DNA of 64,000 nt, from positions 35,879-99,878 of the forward strand of contig QOUO01000003.1 in assembly GCA_003862195.1 (NCBI GenBank), read 5' to 3'. Below the pieces are notes generated by a model. The model made no database searches, was not told the origin of the DNA, and saw nothing but the letters and a program-made list of their open reading frames with translations. Position numbers and translations under genes: made by a program. This stretch comes from Coriobacteriaceae bacterium (lineage in GTDB: Bacteria; Actinomycetota; Coriobacteriia; Coriobacteriales; Atopobiaceae). This document shows, piece after piece, positions 1 through 7,875 of this stretch (the stretch's first letter is position 1; each line of letters begins with the position of its first letter).

Positions 1-26
1 AAAGGCCGAACGGAAACCGTCCGGCC
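1..26 (-). terminator. Rho-independent terminator after tRNA-Val
   Basis: On the minus strand a GC-rich hairpin (GGCCG and ACGG arms, one A/C mismatch, 3-nt loop) is followed by Ts at the window edge. It lies 12 bp past the CCA end of tRNA-Val, so it very likely ends that transcript. The T-tract is cut by the window boundary, so its full length cannot be seen. Confidence 0.75.
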
Positions 27-38
27 TGCAATCTCTTA

Positions 39-113
39 TGGTGGGCGATGCTGGATTTGAACCAGCGACCCCTTCCGTGTGAAGGAAGTGCTCTACCCCT
101 GAGCTAATCGCCC
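39..113 (-). tRNA. tRNA-Val (anticodon CAC)
   Basis: Read on the minus strand the segment folds as a cloverleaf. The 7-bp acceptor stem is GGGCGAT with ATCGCCC, the D-arm contains AGCTCAGGGGTAGAGC, and the anticodon stem CTTCC/GGAAG encloses the loop TTCACAC, giving anticodon CAC (Val, GUG codons). The T-arm GGTTCAAATCC and an encoded CCA end follow. It has its own promoter upstream and a hairpin terminator downstream, so it appears to be a single-gene transcript. Confidence 0.95.
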
Positions 114-128
114 CTCAGTGCGGTAGCT

Positions 129-156
129 ATAGTAACAGAACATTCGCCCCTGTAAA
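129..156 (-). promoter_or_regulatory. Promoter of tRNA-Val
   Basis: Minus-strand -35 TTTACA (151-156) and -10 TACTAT (129-134) are separated by 16 bp. The -10 ends 15 bp before the mature tRNA 5' end, a normal distance for a tRNA promoter. Called by eye. Confidence 0.6.
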
Positions 157-272
157 GCCGAGAAGTTCGCCCAATCGCAAAATTGTTTGTCGCTCGTTTC
201 CTTACAAGCCATTTACCTGCGACGATGCCATTCCCTATGGTGGATATTTTTTGAGCGACACCCCATGCGGCG

Positions 273-1295
273 CTACGCGAGCATGTCCGCGTTGATGTCC
301 GCCGTCGTCTGGGCGCCGCACATCTCCATGGTGTCGGCCAACTCCCGGCCGAGCTGCGCAAAGTAGTCGCGCACGCCCTCTGCTCCGGCGCCATAGGTCG
401 CGACGGCAAACGGCCTGCAAATCAGGCATGCGTCTGCACCGAGCGCCAGTGCCCTAAAGACGTCGAGCCCTGTGCGGATGCCTCCGTCCACCAGGACCGT
501 GACCTTCTCCCCCACCTCGTTTGCTATTGCGGGCAGGACGTCCGCCGTGGCGGGGACGCCATCCTGTACCCTTCCACCGTGGTTGCTCACCACGATGCCG
601 TCGGCGCCGGCTGCCACGGCCTTGTGCGCGCCTCGCACCGTCATGATGCCCTTCAGGACAAAGGGCGTGTCGGCCGCGTGGCAGGCGTCCGCGACGCGCG
701 CGAGCTCCTCGACGGTCTTGGGTCCTGCGGGCGGCTCGAAGCCCCTCAGGAACGGCAGGCCGGCCGCGTCGATGTCCATGGCGATGGCCGTGGGGTGCGC
801 GTCGAGCGCAAGCTCGAGCTTCTCCATGATGGTCTCCATGTTCCAGGGCTTGATGGTCGTGACGCCGCAGCCGCCAAGCTTGCGGATGTCTTTCACCGCG
901 GACTCATGGATGGCCGCCACCATGCCGTCGCCCGTCCACGCGAGCGAGCCCGCCTCCGACGCGGCTTGGAGGATGCAGGAGTTGTAGGCCTCCATCTCCC
1001 ACTTGTCGCCGTAGTGGAGCTTCACGTCCCCAAGCGGCCCGATCATGACGGGTACGGATAGCCTGCGCCCAAAGAACCCGACGGAGGTGTCTGCCTCGAA
1101 GCGCTCGTGGATCGTGTCCATCTGCACGCACACGCGCTGCCACGCGTCGTAGTTTCGCGTAGCGACGGTGCCCGTGCCCTTGGAGCCCGGCCCCGGCATG
1201 TGCGAGCCGCACGCACGCCCGTTGCACACGGGGCACGCCTTGCACCAGGGGCCCATGTTGCCGCGCGCCGCAGCGGCCATCTGGCTGTAGTTCAT
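273..1295 (-). CDS. FMN-dependent alpha-hydroxy-acid oxidase/dehydrogenase family protein
   Basis: The 340-residue protein is a TIM-barrel flavoenzyme of the lactate oxidase/glycolate oxidase family, which oxidises L-2-hydroxy acids to 2-oxo acids. Visible are the catalytic SNHGGR segment (His239, Arg242), the FMN-phosphate loop VLVDGGIRTG (about 267-276) and Lys215 in PFVLKG. The N-terminus carries Cys18, 21, 24 and 29 in a CX2CX2CX4C pattern within CKACPVCNGRACG, which classical lactate oxidases lack but which I recall from anaerobe relatives annotated only as alpha-hydroxy-acid oxidising protein. The start chosen is the ATG preceded by GGGAGA; an upstream in-frame start (1340) would run through a hairpin. 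Substrate and electron acceptor cannot be told from sequence. A GATAAT box at 1344-1349 could be its -10, with no convincing -35. It follows proS but is separated from it by a terminator-like hairpin. Confidence 0.85.
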   Translation of the reverse strand: MNYSQMAAAARGNMGPWCKACPVCNGRACGSHMPGPGSKGTGTVATRNYDAWQRVCVQMDTIHERFEADTSVGFFGRRLSVPVMIGPLGDVKLHYGDKWEMEAYNSCILQAASEAGSLAWTGDGMVAAIHESAVKDIRKLGGCGVTTIKPWNMETIMEKLELALDAHPTAIAMDIDAAGLPFLRGFEPPAGPKTVEELARVADACHAADTPFVLKGIMTVRGAHKAVAAGADGIVVSNHGGRVQDGVPATADVLPAIANEVGEKVTVLVDGGIRTGLDVFRALALGADACLICRPFAVATYGAGAEGVRDYFAQLGRELADTMEMCGAQTTADINADMLA

Positions 1296-1306
1296 GTTCT
1301 TCTCCC

Positions 1307-1338
1307 AAAAGCGGCCGCCTCCCGGAGGATGCGGCCGC
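1307..1338 (-). terminator. Terminator-like hairpin after proS
   Basis: On the minus strand, GCGGCCGC arms (1331-1338 and 1311-1318) enclose an inner TCC/GGA pairing and a TCCG loop, followed directly by TTTT. It lies 32 bp past the proS stop. The T-tract runs straight into the Shine-Dalgarno region of the downstream oxidase gene, so the hairpin may instead act as an attenuator or 5' structure of that mRNA. Confidence 0.55.
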
Positions 1339-1370
1339 ATTCGATTATCCGTATGTTCCTTGCGCCAGGC

Positions 1371-3092
1371 TTAGGCCCTCTGGGCCTCGACCTTCTGGGC
1401 GAGAAGGGCGGCCACCTCGTCGATGGCGACCTCCGTGCGCTCGCCGGTCGCACGGTTCTTGAGCTCCACGTTGCCGTTCTTGATGGCCTTCTTGCCGCAG
1501 ACCACCTGGTAGGGCATGCCCATGAGGTCGGCGTCGTTGAACTTGACGCCGGGGCGCTCCTTGCGGTCGTCCACCAGCACGTCAACGCCAAGTCCCAGGA
1601 GCTGGTTGGCCACCTTGTCGGCCACGGGCCACACGAGGTCGTCGTGGACGTCAAGCGGGATGACCTCGACCTCGTAGGGGGCAACGCTGACGGGCCAGAT
1701 GATGCCGTGCTCGTCGTGGTGCTGCTCGACGATGGCCTGCAGCGTGCGGCTGATGCCGATGCCGTAGCAGCCCATGAGGAGCGGCTTCTCGACGCCGTCC
1801 TCGTCCATGAACGTGGCGCCCATGGAGGCGGAGTACTTGGTGCCGAGCTGGAAGACCTGGGACACCTCGATGCCGCGCGCAGCCTTGAGCGGGGCGCCGC
1901 ACTTGGGGCAGACGTCGCCCTCCCTGGCCGTGATGATGTCGACCCAGTCGGAGTCTGCGATCTGGAAGTCGCGGCCGGGCTTGGCGTGCACGTAGTGGTA
2001 GCCGGGCTCGTTTGCGCCGATGGCCCACCACTGGGACTCCTTGAGGGAGACGTCGTAGCAGGCGCGAACGCCGTCAGGCAGGCCGATGGGACCCATGAAG
2101 CCCTTGACGAGGCCAAACTCCTTGAGCTCCTCCTCGGTCATCATGTGGTAGGAGCCAAAGGCGTGCTCCGCCTTGACGTCGTTAAGCTCGTGGTCGCCGG
2201 GCACGAAGCACACGACGGGCTTGCCGTCGCCATCGACGAGCGCAAGTGCCTTGCGCGTGCCCGCCTCGGGGACGTTGAGGAACTTCGCGAGCGCCTCGAT
2301 GGTGGAGGCACCGGGGGTCGCGATCTTCTCGAGGTCGCCGGCCTCGCCGTCGACGAGGTTGATGGCTGCCGTGGCGGCCTCGGTGTCCGCCGCGAAGCCG
2401 CAGTCGTCGCAGTAGACGAGGGCGGCCTCGCCTGCGTCCGCGATCGCCATGAACTCGACGGAGGTGTCGCCGCCGATCTGGCCGGAGTCGGCCACGACGG
2501 GGAGCGCCCTCAGGCCGACGCGCTTGCAGATCTTGGCGTAGGCCTCCTTCTCCTGCTCGTAGCACTCCTGCAGGGACTCCTGCGTCGCGCTGAACGAGTA
2601 GGCGTCCTTCATGATGAACTCGCGGCTGCGCATGAGGCCAAAGCGGGGGCGACGCTCGTCGCGGAACTTGTCCTGCATCTGGTAGAGCGTCACTGGCAGC
2701 TGCTTGTAGCTGCGAAGCTCGTTGCGGACGAGGTCCGTGAACGTCTCCTCGTGCGTGGGGCCGAGCGCGTACTCGTGGTCGTAGCGGTCGCTCAGGCGCA
2801 TGAGCTCGGGGCCGTAGTCGTTCCAGCGGCCGCTCTGGTGCCAGAGGTCGCCGTCCGTCAGGATGGGGACCTGCATCTCCTGTGCGTCGATGGCCTCCAT
2901 CTCGTCGCGGATGATGTCCTCGATCTTGTTGATGGAGCGCCACGCGAGCGGCAGGTAGCTATAGAGGCCCACGGCGCCACGGCGCATCATGCCGGCACGC
3001 AGCAGCAGCTTGTGGCTGGCGAGCTCGGCCTCCCTCGGGTCCTCCTTGAGGGTCGGGGCGTAGAGCCTCGACATCTGCATGTACTTTCTCAA
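1371..3092 (-). CDS. proS: Prolyl-tRNA synthetase (bacterial type)
   Basis: A class II aminoacyl-tRNA synthetase that charges tRNA-Pro in the cytoplasm. The N-terminal RLYAPTLKEDP opening, the motif 2 region (KFRDERRPRFGLMRSREF) and motif 3 (GCYGIGISRTLQA) are clear. A long segment between motifs 2 and 3, containing a CDDC-type Cys pair and GFAAD, matches the bacterial editing (INS) domain that removes mischarged Ala. A C-terminal anticodon-binding domain follows. The frame is open to a GTG at 3113, but a TTG at 3090-3092 follows GGAAGGAAG at good spacing, and an ATG lies 12 bp further in; I take the TTG (573 aa). It is the penultimate gene of the pyrH-to-proS run, 62 bp downstream of ispG. 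Confidence 0.95.
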   Translation of the reverse strand: MRKYMQMSRLYAPTLKEDPREAELASHKLLLRAGMMRRGAVGLYSYLPLAWRSINKIEDIIRDEMEAIDAQEMQVPILTDGDLWHQSGRWNDYGPELMRLSDRYDHEYALGPTHEETFTDLVRNELRSYKQLPVTLYQMQDKFRDERRPRFGLMRSREFIMKDAYSFSATQESLQECYEQEKEAYAKICKRVGLRALPVVADSGQIGGDTSVEFMAIADAGEAALVYCDDCGFAADTEAATAAINLVDGEAGDLEKIATPGASTIEALAKFLNVPEAGTRKALALVDGDGKPVVCFVPGDHELNDVKAEHAFGSYHMMTEEELKEFGLVKGFMGPIGLPDGVRACYDVSLKESQWWAIGANEPGYHYVHAKPGRDFQIADSDWVDIITAREGDVCPKCGAPLKAARGIEVSQVFQLGTKYSASMGATFMDEDGVEKPLLMGCYGIGISRTLQAIVEQHHDEHGIIWPVSVAPYEVEVIPLDVHDDLVWPVADKVANQLLGLGVDVLVDDRKERPGVKFNDADLMGMPYQVVCGKKAIKNGNVELKNRATGERTEVAIDEVAALLAQKVEAQRA

Positions 3093-3154
3093 CGTACTTC
3101 CTTCCAAGTTCACGACCAGCCGGCGCGTGCCGGCACGAACACTATCGCGACATT

Positions 3155-4282
3155 CTACGCGTCCTTCTCGCCCGCGTCGTCCTGCGTGACGGGATTCGCG
3201 CCGTCACCGTAGCGACGCTCGATCTCCGAGAAGAGCTCGTCCACGATCCTGTCCTCCGGGACGGTGCGGATCTGCTTGCCGTTCTCGAAGAGGACGCCCT
3301 TGCCCAGGCCGCAGGCGATGCCGAGGTCAGCGTCCCTGGACTCGCCGGGGCCGTTCACGACGCAGCCCATGACCGCCACGGAGATGGGAGCCTTGACCTT
3401 GGCGAGCCTGCGCGAGACCTCGTCCGCCATGCCGATGAGGTTGACCTGGCAGCGGCCGCAGGTGGGGCAGCTCACGAGCTCGGGGTGCAGGCGGCGCATC
3501 CCCAGTGCCGAGAGCAGGTCCCACGCGACGTTGACCTCCTCGACCGGGTCGGCCGTGAGCGAGAGGCGCATCGTGTCGCCGATGCCCTGTTCGAGCAGGA
3601 TTCCGACGCCGGCACAGTTCTTAACCGTGCCCTGGCGGAGCGTCCCGGCCTCGGTCACGCCCACGTGCAGCGGGATACTGGGGAGCTCGCGCGAGAGCAT
3701 GCGGTAGGTCTCGAGCGTCACGGGCACTGAGTGGGCCTTTGCGGAGAGCACGACGTCCGTGAACCCGCGCGAGGCGAAGTGGTCGACGTAGCTCTTGGCG
3801 GACGCGACGAGCTTCTGCGGGAGCGAGAGGTCCTGGCGCTCGGCGTACGTGGGGTCGAGCGATCCCGCGTTGACTCCGATGCGAATGGGGATGCCCTTCT
3901 CGCCCGCCGCGTCGATCACCTGGTCGACGCGCTCGAACGAGCCGATGTTTCCTGGGTTTATGCGAAGCGCAGCGGCACCCCTGCGCGCGGCCTCGATGGC
4001 GAGCCTGTGGTCGAAGTGGATGTCGGCCACCACGGGCAGCGGGCTCTGCGCGCAGATCGCCTCGAAGCCGTCGAGCGCGCCGGCGTTGGGAATCGCGACG
4101 CGGATGATCTCGCAGCCGGCCTTGGCAAGCCCGTCTATCTGCGCGAGCGTCGCCTTGGGGTCGGTCGTCTTGGTCGTGCACATTGACTGCACGGAGACGG
4201 GGGCACCGCCTCCCACGGCAACGTCGCCAACGTGCACCTGGTGCGTCAGGTTCCTGGCGGCACCGTCACGAGCGTCAGACAT
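3155..4282 (-). CDS. ispG: 4-hydroxy-3-methylbut-2-enyl diphosphate synthase (flavodoxin/ferredoxin)
   Basis: IspG (GcpE) converts MEcPP to HMBPP, the penultimate step of the MEP isoprenoid pathway, using a [4Fe-4S] cluster. The 375-aa protein has the usual TIM barrel followed by a cluster-binding half with Cys272-X2-Cys275 (SCPTCGRC), Cys307 (MGCVVNGPGE) and Glu314. The barrel carries RINPGNIG and the VQSMCTTKT opening. It shares this run with dxr (second pathway step) and uppS (undecaprenyl diphosphate synthesis), so isoprenoid precursor and lipid-carrier genes are likely co-transcribed. The family length is normal and no defects are seen. Confidence 0.96.
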   Translation of the reverse strand: MSDARDGAARNLTHQVHVGDVAVGGGAPVSVQSMCTTKTTDPKATLAQIDGLAKAGCEIIRVAIPNAGALDGFEAICAQSPLPVVADIHFDHRLAIEAARRGAAALRINPGNIGSFERVDQVIDAAGEKGIPIRIGVNAGSLDPTYAERQDLSLPQKLVASAKSYVDHFASRGFTDVVLSAKAHSVPVTLETYRMLSRELPSIPLHVGVTEAGTLRQGTVKNCAGVGILLEQGIGDTMRLSLTADPVEEVNVAWDLLSALGMRRLHPELVSCPTCGRCQVNLIGMADEVSRRLAKVKAPISVAVMGCVVNGPGESRDADLGIACGLGKGVLFENGKQIRTVPEDRIVDELFSEIERRYGDGANPVTQDDAGEKDA

Positions 4283-4313
4283 GTGTCATCACCTATCCAA
4301 TAACCTTGCGTCT

Positions 4314-5681
4314 CTATCCAAGCACGAGGCGCGTGATGTCATTCTTGAGCGCGAACACGAATATGAACGCGAAGAACGCTAGACCGACGTAGCTCACGAT
4401 GGTCTGCGCGCGGAGCGAGAGCGGCTTGCGCACGATCAGCTGGATGACCTCGATAAGGATCTTGCCTCCGTCGAGCGGCGGGATGGGCAGCAGGTTCATG
4501 AAGCCCAGGGACATGGACACCATCGCGACAAAGAGGAGAAGGTCGTTCACTCCGCTTGCAGCCGCCTGGCTGGCGGCGGCCGAGATTCCCACGACGGACG
4601 AGGCGCTCGAGAGCGTCTTCATGGTCTGCTGCGGGATGATGAGCTGCACCGCAAACTTTGCGACCGCCTGCCCGTATTGCAGCGCCGCGAGCGCCGACTG
4701 CCAAACGGGAAGTCGTACCTGCCTGGACTGCGCATCGATTCCGAAGACCTTGACCTTCTTGCCGTTGACGCTTACGTTCGCGGTATGGGACCTGCCGGAC
4801 CGCTCGTACGTGACGGTAAAGTCCTTGCGCGTTCCGAGCACGCCGTCGAGCGCCCTGACGACGCCGTTCCAGTCGCTTGTGCTCGTCCCGCCGATTGCCG
4901 TGATGCGGTCCCCCGCGCGGAGGCCTGCCTTGTACGCGTACGAGCCGGACTCGACGCCGCCCAGCTTGTTGGAGTTGACCGCAGCCGTGACGCCGACGAT
5001 GGAGAGGCTCGCGGTCACGATCGCGAAGGCGACCACGACGTTGACGAGCGGGCCCGCAAAGAGGGTGAGCACGCGCCTGAGGAAACCCTTGCCAAGGTAG
5101 GTGTGGCCCTTCTCGTCCGCAAGGGCGGCATCTGGGTCTGTAACGGGACGTGGCTCCGCATACGTTGTCGAGCCGTCCTGCGAGAAGTCGTGTCCGGAGT
5201 CGTACTCCGTGAGCATGTGCGCATCGCGAGCAAGGGTCTCGAACGCCTCCGGGAAGGAACCCTGGTTGGGAGACTCGCCCTTGTCTGGGTCGTAGTATGG
5301 CCGGATGCTCGCCCAGTCGCACAGCGTAGCGAGAAGATCGTACGCACGGTCCAGGTCCACGCCCAGCTCCGCGGCAACGTCCGAGGCGAGGACGTGGCCC
5401 TCGCGCTGCACGATGGCGAAGCACTCGGACAGGAGCTCGTCCTGGGAGCCCTCCATGCCGCAGATGCGCGTGTAGCCGCCCAGGAGGATGGGCGTGACGC
5501 CAAACTCCGTACCGTACTTTTTGGACTTGCGGCTTGCACGGATGCGACACGGCATGCCGAGGAAGAACTCCGTCACGCGCATGCCACACGCGCGGGCCGC
5601 GAGGAAGTGGCCGCCCTCGTGAACGAAGACGAGGACGGAGAGGACCACAACGCCCCAGAACACGGCCGAGATGACGCCCAT
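4314..5681 (-). CDS. Site-2-type intramembrane zinc metalloprotease (RseP/RasP family) with inserted domain
   Basis: A membrane protease of the S2P family that cleaves transmembrane substrates such as anti-sigma factors or signal-peptide remnants. It has HEGGH (21-25) in the first membrane helix, FAGPLVNVV at about 208-216 opening the next membrane segment, a PDZ domain at about 240-310, and the third-ligand motif NLLPIPPLDGG (396-406). A feature is unusual: between the first core loop (GGYTRICGME, about 68-77) and the AGP helix lies a soluble insert of roughly 115 residues. Its first half (about 80-135) reads like a winged helix (SDVAAELGVDLDRAYDLLATL) and its second half is acidic. The insert would lie in the cytoplasm. 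The gene sits between dxr and ispG, the usual rseP neighbourhood, and its start overlaps the dxr stop by one base. Substrate unknown. Confidence 0.92.
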   Translation of the reverse strand: MGVISAVFWGVVVLSVLVFVHEGGHFLAARACGMRVTEFFLGMPCRIRASRKSKKYGTEFGVTPILLGGYTRICGMEGSQDELLSECFAIVQREGHVLASDVAAELGVDLDRAYDLLATLCDWASIRPYYDPDKGESPNQGSFPEAFETLARDAHMLTEYDSGHDFSQDGSTTYAEPRPVTDPDAALADEKGHTYLGKGFLRRVLTLFAGPLVNVVVAFAIVTASLSIVGVTAAVNSNKLGGVESGSYAYKAGLRAGDRITAIGGTSTSDWNGVVRALDGVLGTRKDFTVTYERSGRSHTANVSVNGKKVKVFGIDAQSRQVRLPVWQSALAALQYGQAVAKFAVQLIIPQQTMKTLSSASSVVGISAAASQAAASGVNDLLLFVAMVSMSLGFMNLLPIPPLDGGKILIEVIQLIVRKPLSLRAQTIVSYVGLAFFAFIFVFALKNDITRLVLG

Positions 5682-6880
5682 CAGGAGGCAATCCCCTCGA
5701 GATATGCGCGTGCCGCGTCGCGAGCCTTGGAGTCGAGCTCCTCGAGCTGCGCGAGAGACTCGACGGGCGCAACGTCATGGACGCCCATGACCGCCTCGAC
5801 GGTAGCCTCGATGTCGAGGAAGCCGCACCTGCCTTGCCTGAACGCGAGGTTGGCGACCTCGTTTGCCGCGTTCATCACGCAGGGCATGGTGCCACCGGTG
5901 CGGCCTGCCTCCTTGGCGAGCCTGAGGCAGCCGAACGCCTCCTCGTCGGCGTGGCCAAAGCTGAAGTCGCAGACGTCCCGGTAGTCAACGCGTTCGCAGG
6001 GGGTCTCCCAGCGTTCGGGGAAGCTGAGGGCGTACTGGATGGGAATGCGCATGTCGGAGGGGCCGAGCTGGGCCTTCACTACGCCATCCGAGAACTCGAC
6101 CATGGAGTGGACCATGCTCTGGGGATGGACGAGCACGTTGACCTGGTCCACGGGCACCTCGAACAGGTGGTGCGCCTCGAGCACCTCGAGGCCCTTGTTC
6201 ATGAGCGTGGCGGAGTCGATCGTGATCTTGCTGCCCATGCTCCACGTGGGGTGCTTGAGCGCCATGGCCGCCGTGACGTGGGAAAGCTCTTCTCGCCCCA
6301 TGCCGTAGAACGGTCCGCCGGAGCAGGTGAGCCAGATGCGGTACAGGTCGCTCCTGTGCTCCCCCACCAGGCACTGGTAGATGGCGCTGTGCTCGGAGTC
6401 GACGGGGATGAGCTGGCCCGGCTTGACGAGCGGCATGAGCAGGTCGCCGCCCACGACGAGCGACTCCTTGTTGGCGTACATGAGCGCCTTGCCGGCCTTG
6501 AGGGCTGCGTATCCGGCGCGGATGCCCGCAAAGCCAACCACGGCTGAGACGACGCTGTCCACGTCGTCGCTGCGAACGAGCTCCTCGAGGGCCTCGGGGC
6601 CAAACGTGACCTCGGCCTGCTCGGGCATGTCCGCGAGCGCGGGGTCGTTCCTTCTTGCCTCGTTTGCGATGACCACGTGGCGGCACCCGAACTCGCGAGC
6701 CGCCTTGGCCGCGAAGGACACGGAGTCATACACGGTGATCGCGACGACGTCGAGCCTGTCGGCATGCTGCCTGCAGACGTCAAGCGTCTGGCTGCCGATG
6801 GAGCCAGACGCACCCAGGATTGCTACGCGCTGCGGGTTGGGCCTTTTGTGGGCCTCGCCCTCATTCACGAATATACTCAA
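5681..6880 (-). CDS. dxr: 1-deoxy-D-xylulose 5-phosphate reductoisomerase
   Basis: DXR (IspC) converts DXP to MEP with NADPH and a divalent metal, the committed step of the MEP pathway and the target of fosmidomycin. The 399-aa protein opens with the Rossmann motif ILGASGSIGSQTLDV (about 22-36). It has the metal/substrate segment ANKESLVVGG and the SEH-containing loop PVDSEHSAIYQ, then LTCSGGPF and the ATMNKGLEVIEA-like stretch (TLMNKGLEVLEAHHLF). Its start overlaps cdsA by 4 bases (ATGA) and its stop touches the protease start, indicating translational coupling. Confidence 0.97.
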   Translation of the reverse strand: MSIFVNEGEAHKRPNPQRVAILGASGSIGSQTLDVCRQHADRLDVVAITVYDSVSFAAKAAREFGCRHVVIANEARRNDPALADMPEQAEVTFGPEALEELVRSDDVDSVVSAVVGFAGIRAGYAALKAGKALMYANKESLVVGGDLLMPLVKPGQLIPVDSEHSAIYQCLVGEHRSDLYRIWLTCSGGPFYGMGREELSHVTAAMALKHPTWSMGSKITIDSATLMNKGLEVLEAHHLFEVPVDQVNVLVHPQSMVHSMVEFSDGVVKAQLGPSDMRIPIQYALSFPERWETPCERVDYRDVCDFSFGHADEEAFGCLRLAKEAGRTGGTMPCVMNAANEVANLAFRQGRCGFLDIEATVEAVMGVHDVAPVESLAQLEELDSKARDAARAYLEGIAS

Positions 6881-7875
6881 AGGATTCCTCCAAGTCTAAG
6901 CAGCAGGAACGCCGTCATGCCGCCAAAGAGCAGCGAGTCCGAGCGATCGAGCATGCCGCCATGTCCTGGCATGAGGTTGCCGGAGTCCTTCACGCCCACC
7001 CCACGCTTCAGGCGAGACTCGAAGAGGTCGCCAGCGACGGCGGCGATGTTGACGAGCACGCCGCACACGATCGCGTACACGAGGTTGATGTTCCAGACGC
7101 GCAGGAAGTACACGATGATCCAGACGAGGACGCTGCCGGCGAGGCCGCCCCAGAAGCCCTCGATCGTCTTGTTGGGCGAGATTCTGGGCGCAAGCTTGTG
7201 CTTGCCGAACTTCGATCCGACGAAGTACGCGGTGGAGTCGCTCAGCCAGATGGATCCCATAACGGCGAAGGTGAGAAGGGCGCCCCTCCACGACGGGAAG
7301 CTGTCTCTGATGATTACGATGCTCGAGAAAGCGAGCGACGTGTAGATGGGGCCGAACACGGTGAGCGCGACGTCCCCGAGGTTGGCACGGGGCGTCGACA
7401 CGTACCAGCACGCGCAGACGACGAGCAGCGCGAATATGACGAAGAACTCCGCGTCAGAGATGTTCGACAGCGGTGCGAAGGGGAACACGACGGCGAACAC
7501 GAGCGCGATGACGTCGTTTGGCATCCTGCCGCTTCGACGCGACATCTTGAGGAACTCCGAGCAGCAGAGGAACGCCATGACGGCGATGAGGATCGCCGTG
7601 GGCCACGTGCCCAGAAAGAGACACGCCACCGTGCCAAGGGCGTAGATGGCCCCGGAGACCACGCGCGCGTGCATGGCTGTAGGCTTGCCCTTGTGGGCAA
7701 CGTCACTCTTCTCGTCCTTTGTGGCGGCTTCCGCCGACGGTGCCTCGTTCTTCTCGTCCTTGGCTTCGCTCTGCGAAGGCTTTGGCTCCTGGCCGGAATC
7801 CTGCGTTGAACTGGCCGCGGCCTGTTCAACGCCTTCCGTCGAGACCTCGGGGTCCGACTGCTTCTCTTCGCTCAC
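6877..7875 (-). CDS. cdsA: Phosphatidate cytidylyltransferase
   Basis: A multi-spanning membrane enzyme making CDP-diacylglycerol from phosphatidic acid and CTP. The C-terminal signature is clear: DSTAYFVGSKFGKHKLAPRISPNKTIEGFWGG (split: DSTAYFVGSKFGKHK, then SPNKTIEGFWGG) followed by GDLFESRLKRGVGVKDSG and PGHGGMLDRSDS. The first 65 or so residues are hydrophilic, rich in Glu, Lys, Ser, Ala and Gln, and precede the first membrane helix, making the protein longer (332 aa) than the usual 260-280. The ends overlap dxr and uppS by 4 bases each. Confidence 0.95.
   Translation of the reverse strand: MSEEKQSDPEVSTEGVEQAAASSTQDSGQEPKPSQSEAKDEKNEAPSAEAATKDEKSDVAHKGKPTAMHARVVSGAIYALGTVACLFLGTWPTAILIAVMAFLCCSEFLKMSRRSGRMPNDVIALVFAVVFPFAPLSNISDAEFFVIFALLVVCACWYVSTPRANLGDVALTVFGPIYTSLAFSSIVIIRDSFPSWRGALLTFAVMGSIWLSDSTAYFVGSKFGKHKLAPRISPNKTIEGFWGGLAGSVLVWIIVYFLRVWNINLVYAIVCGVLVNIAAVAGDLFESRLKRGVGVKDSGNLMPGHGGMLDRSDSLLFGGMTAFLLLRLGGIL

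Noticed and set aside
1107-3212. Long open frame (about 700 codons) on the plus strand over proS
   Set aside because: Opposite-strand shadow of proS: product is low-complexity (His/Val/Asp/Arg/Leu-rich), with no motif, and the real gene on the minus strand is unmistakable. Similar shadows at 20546-22900, 23620-26532, 50633-53080 and 53769-55907 are rejected for the same reason.
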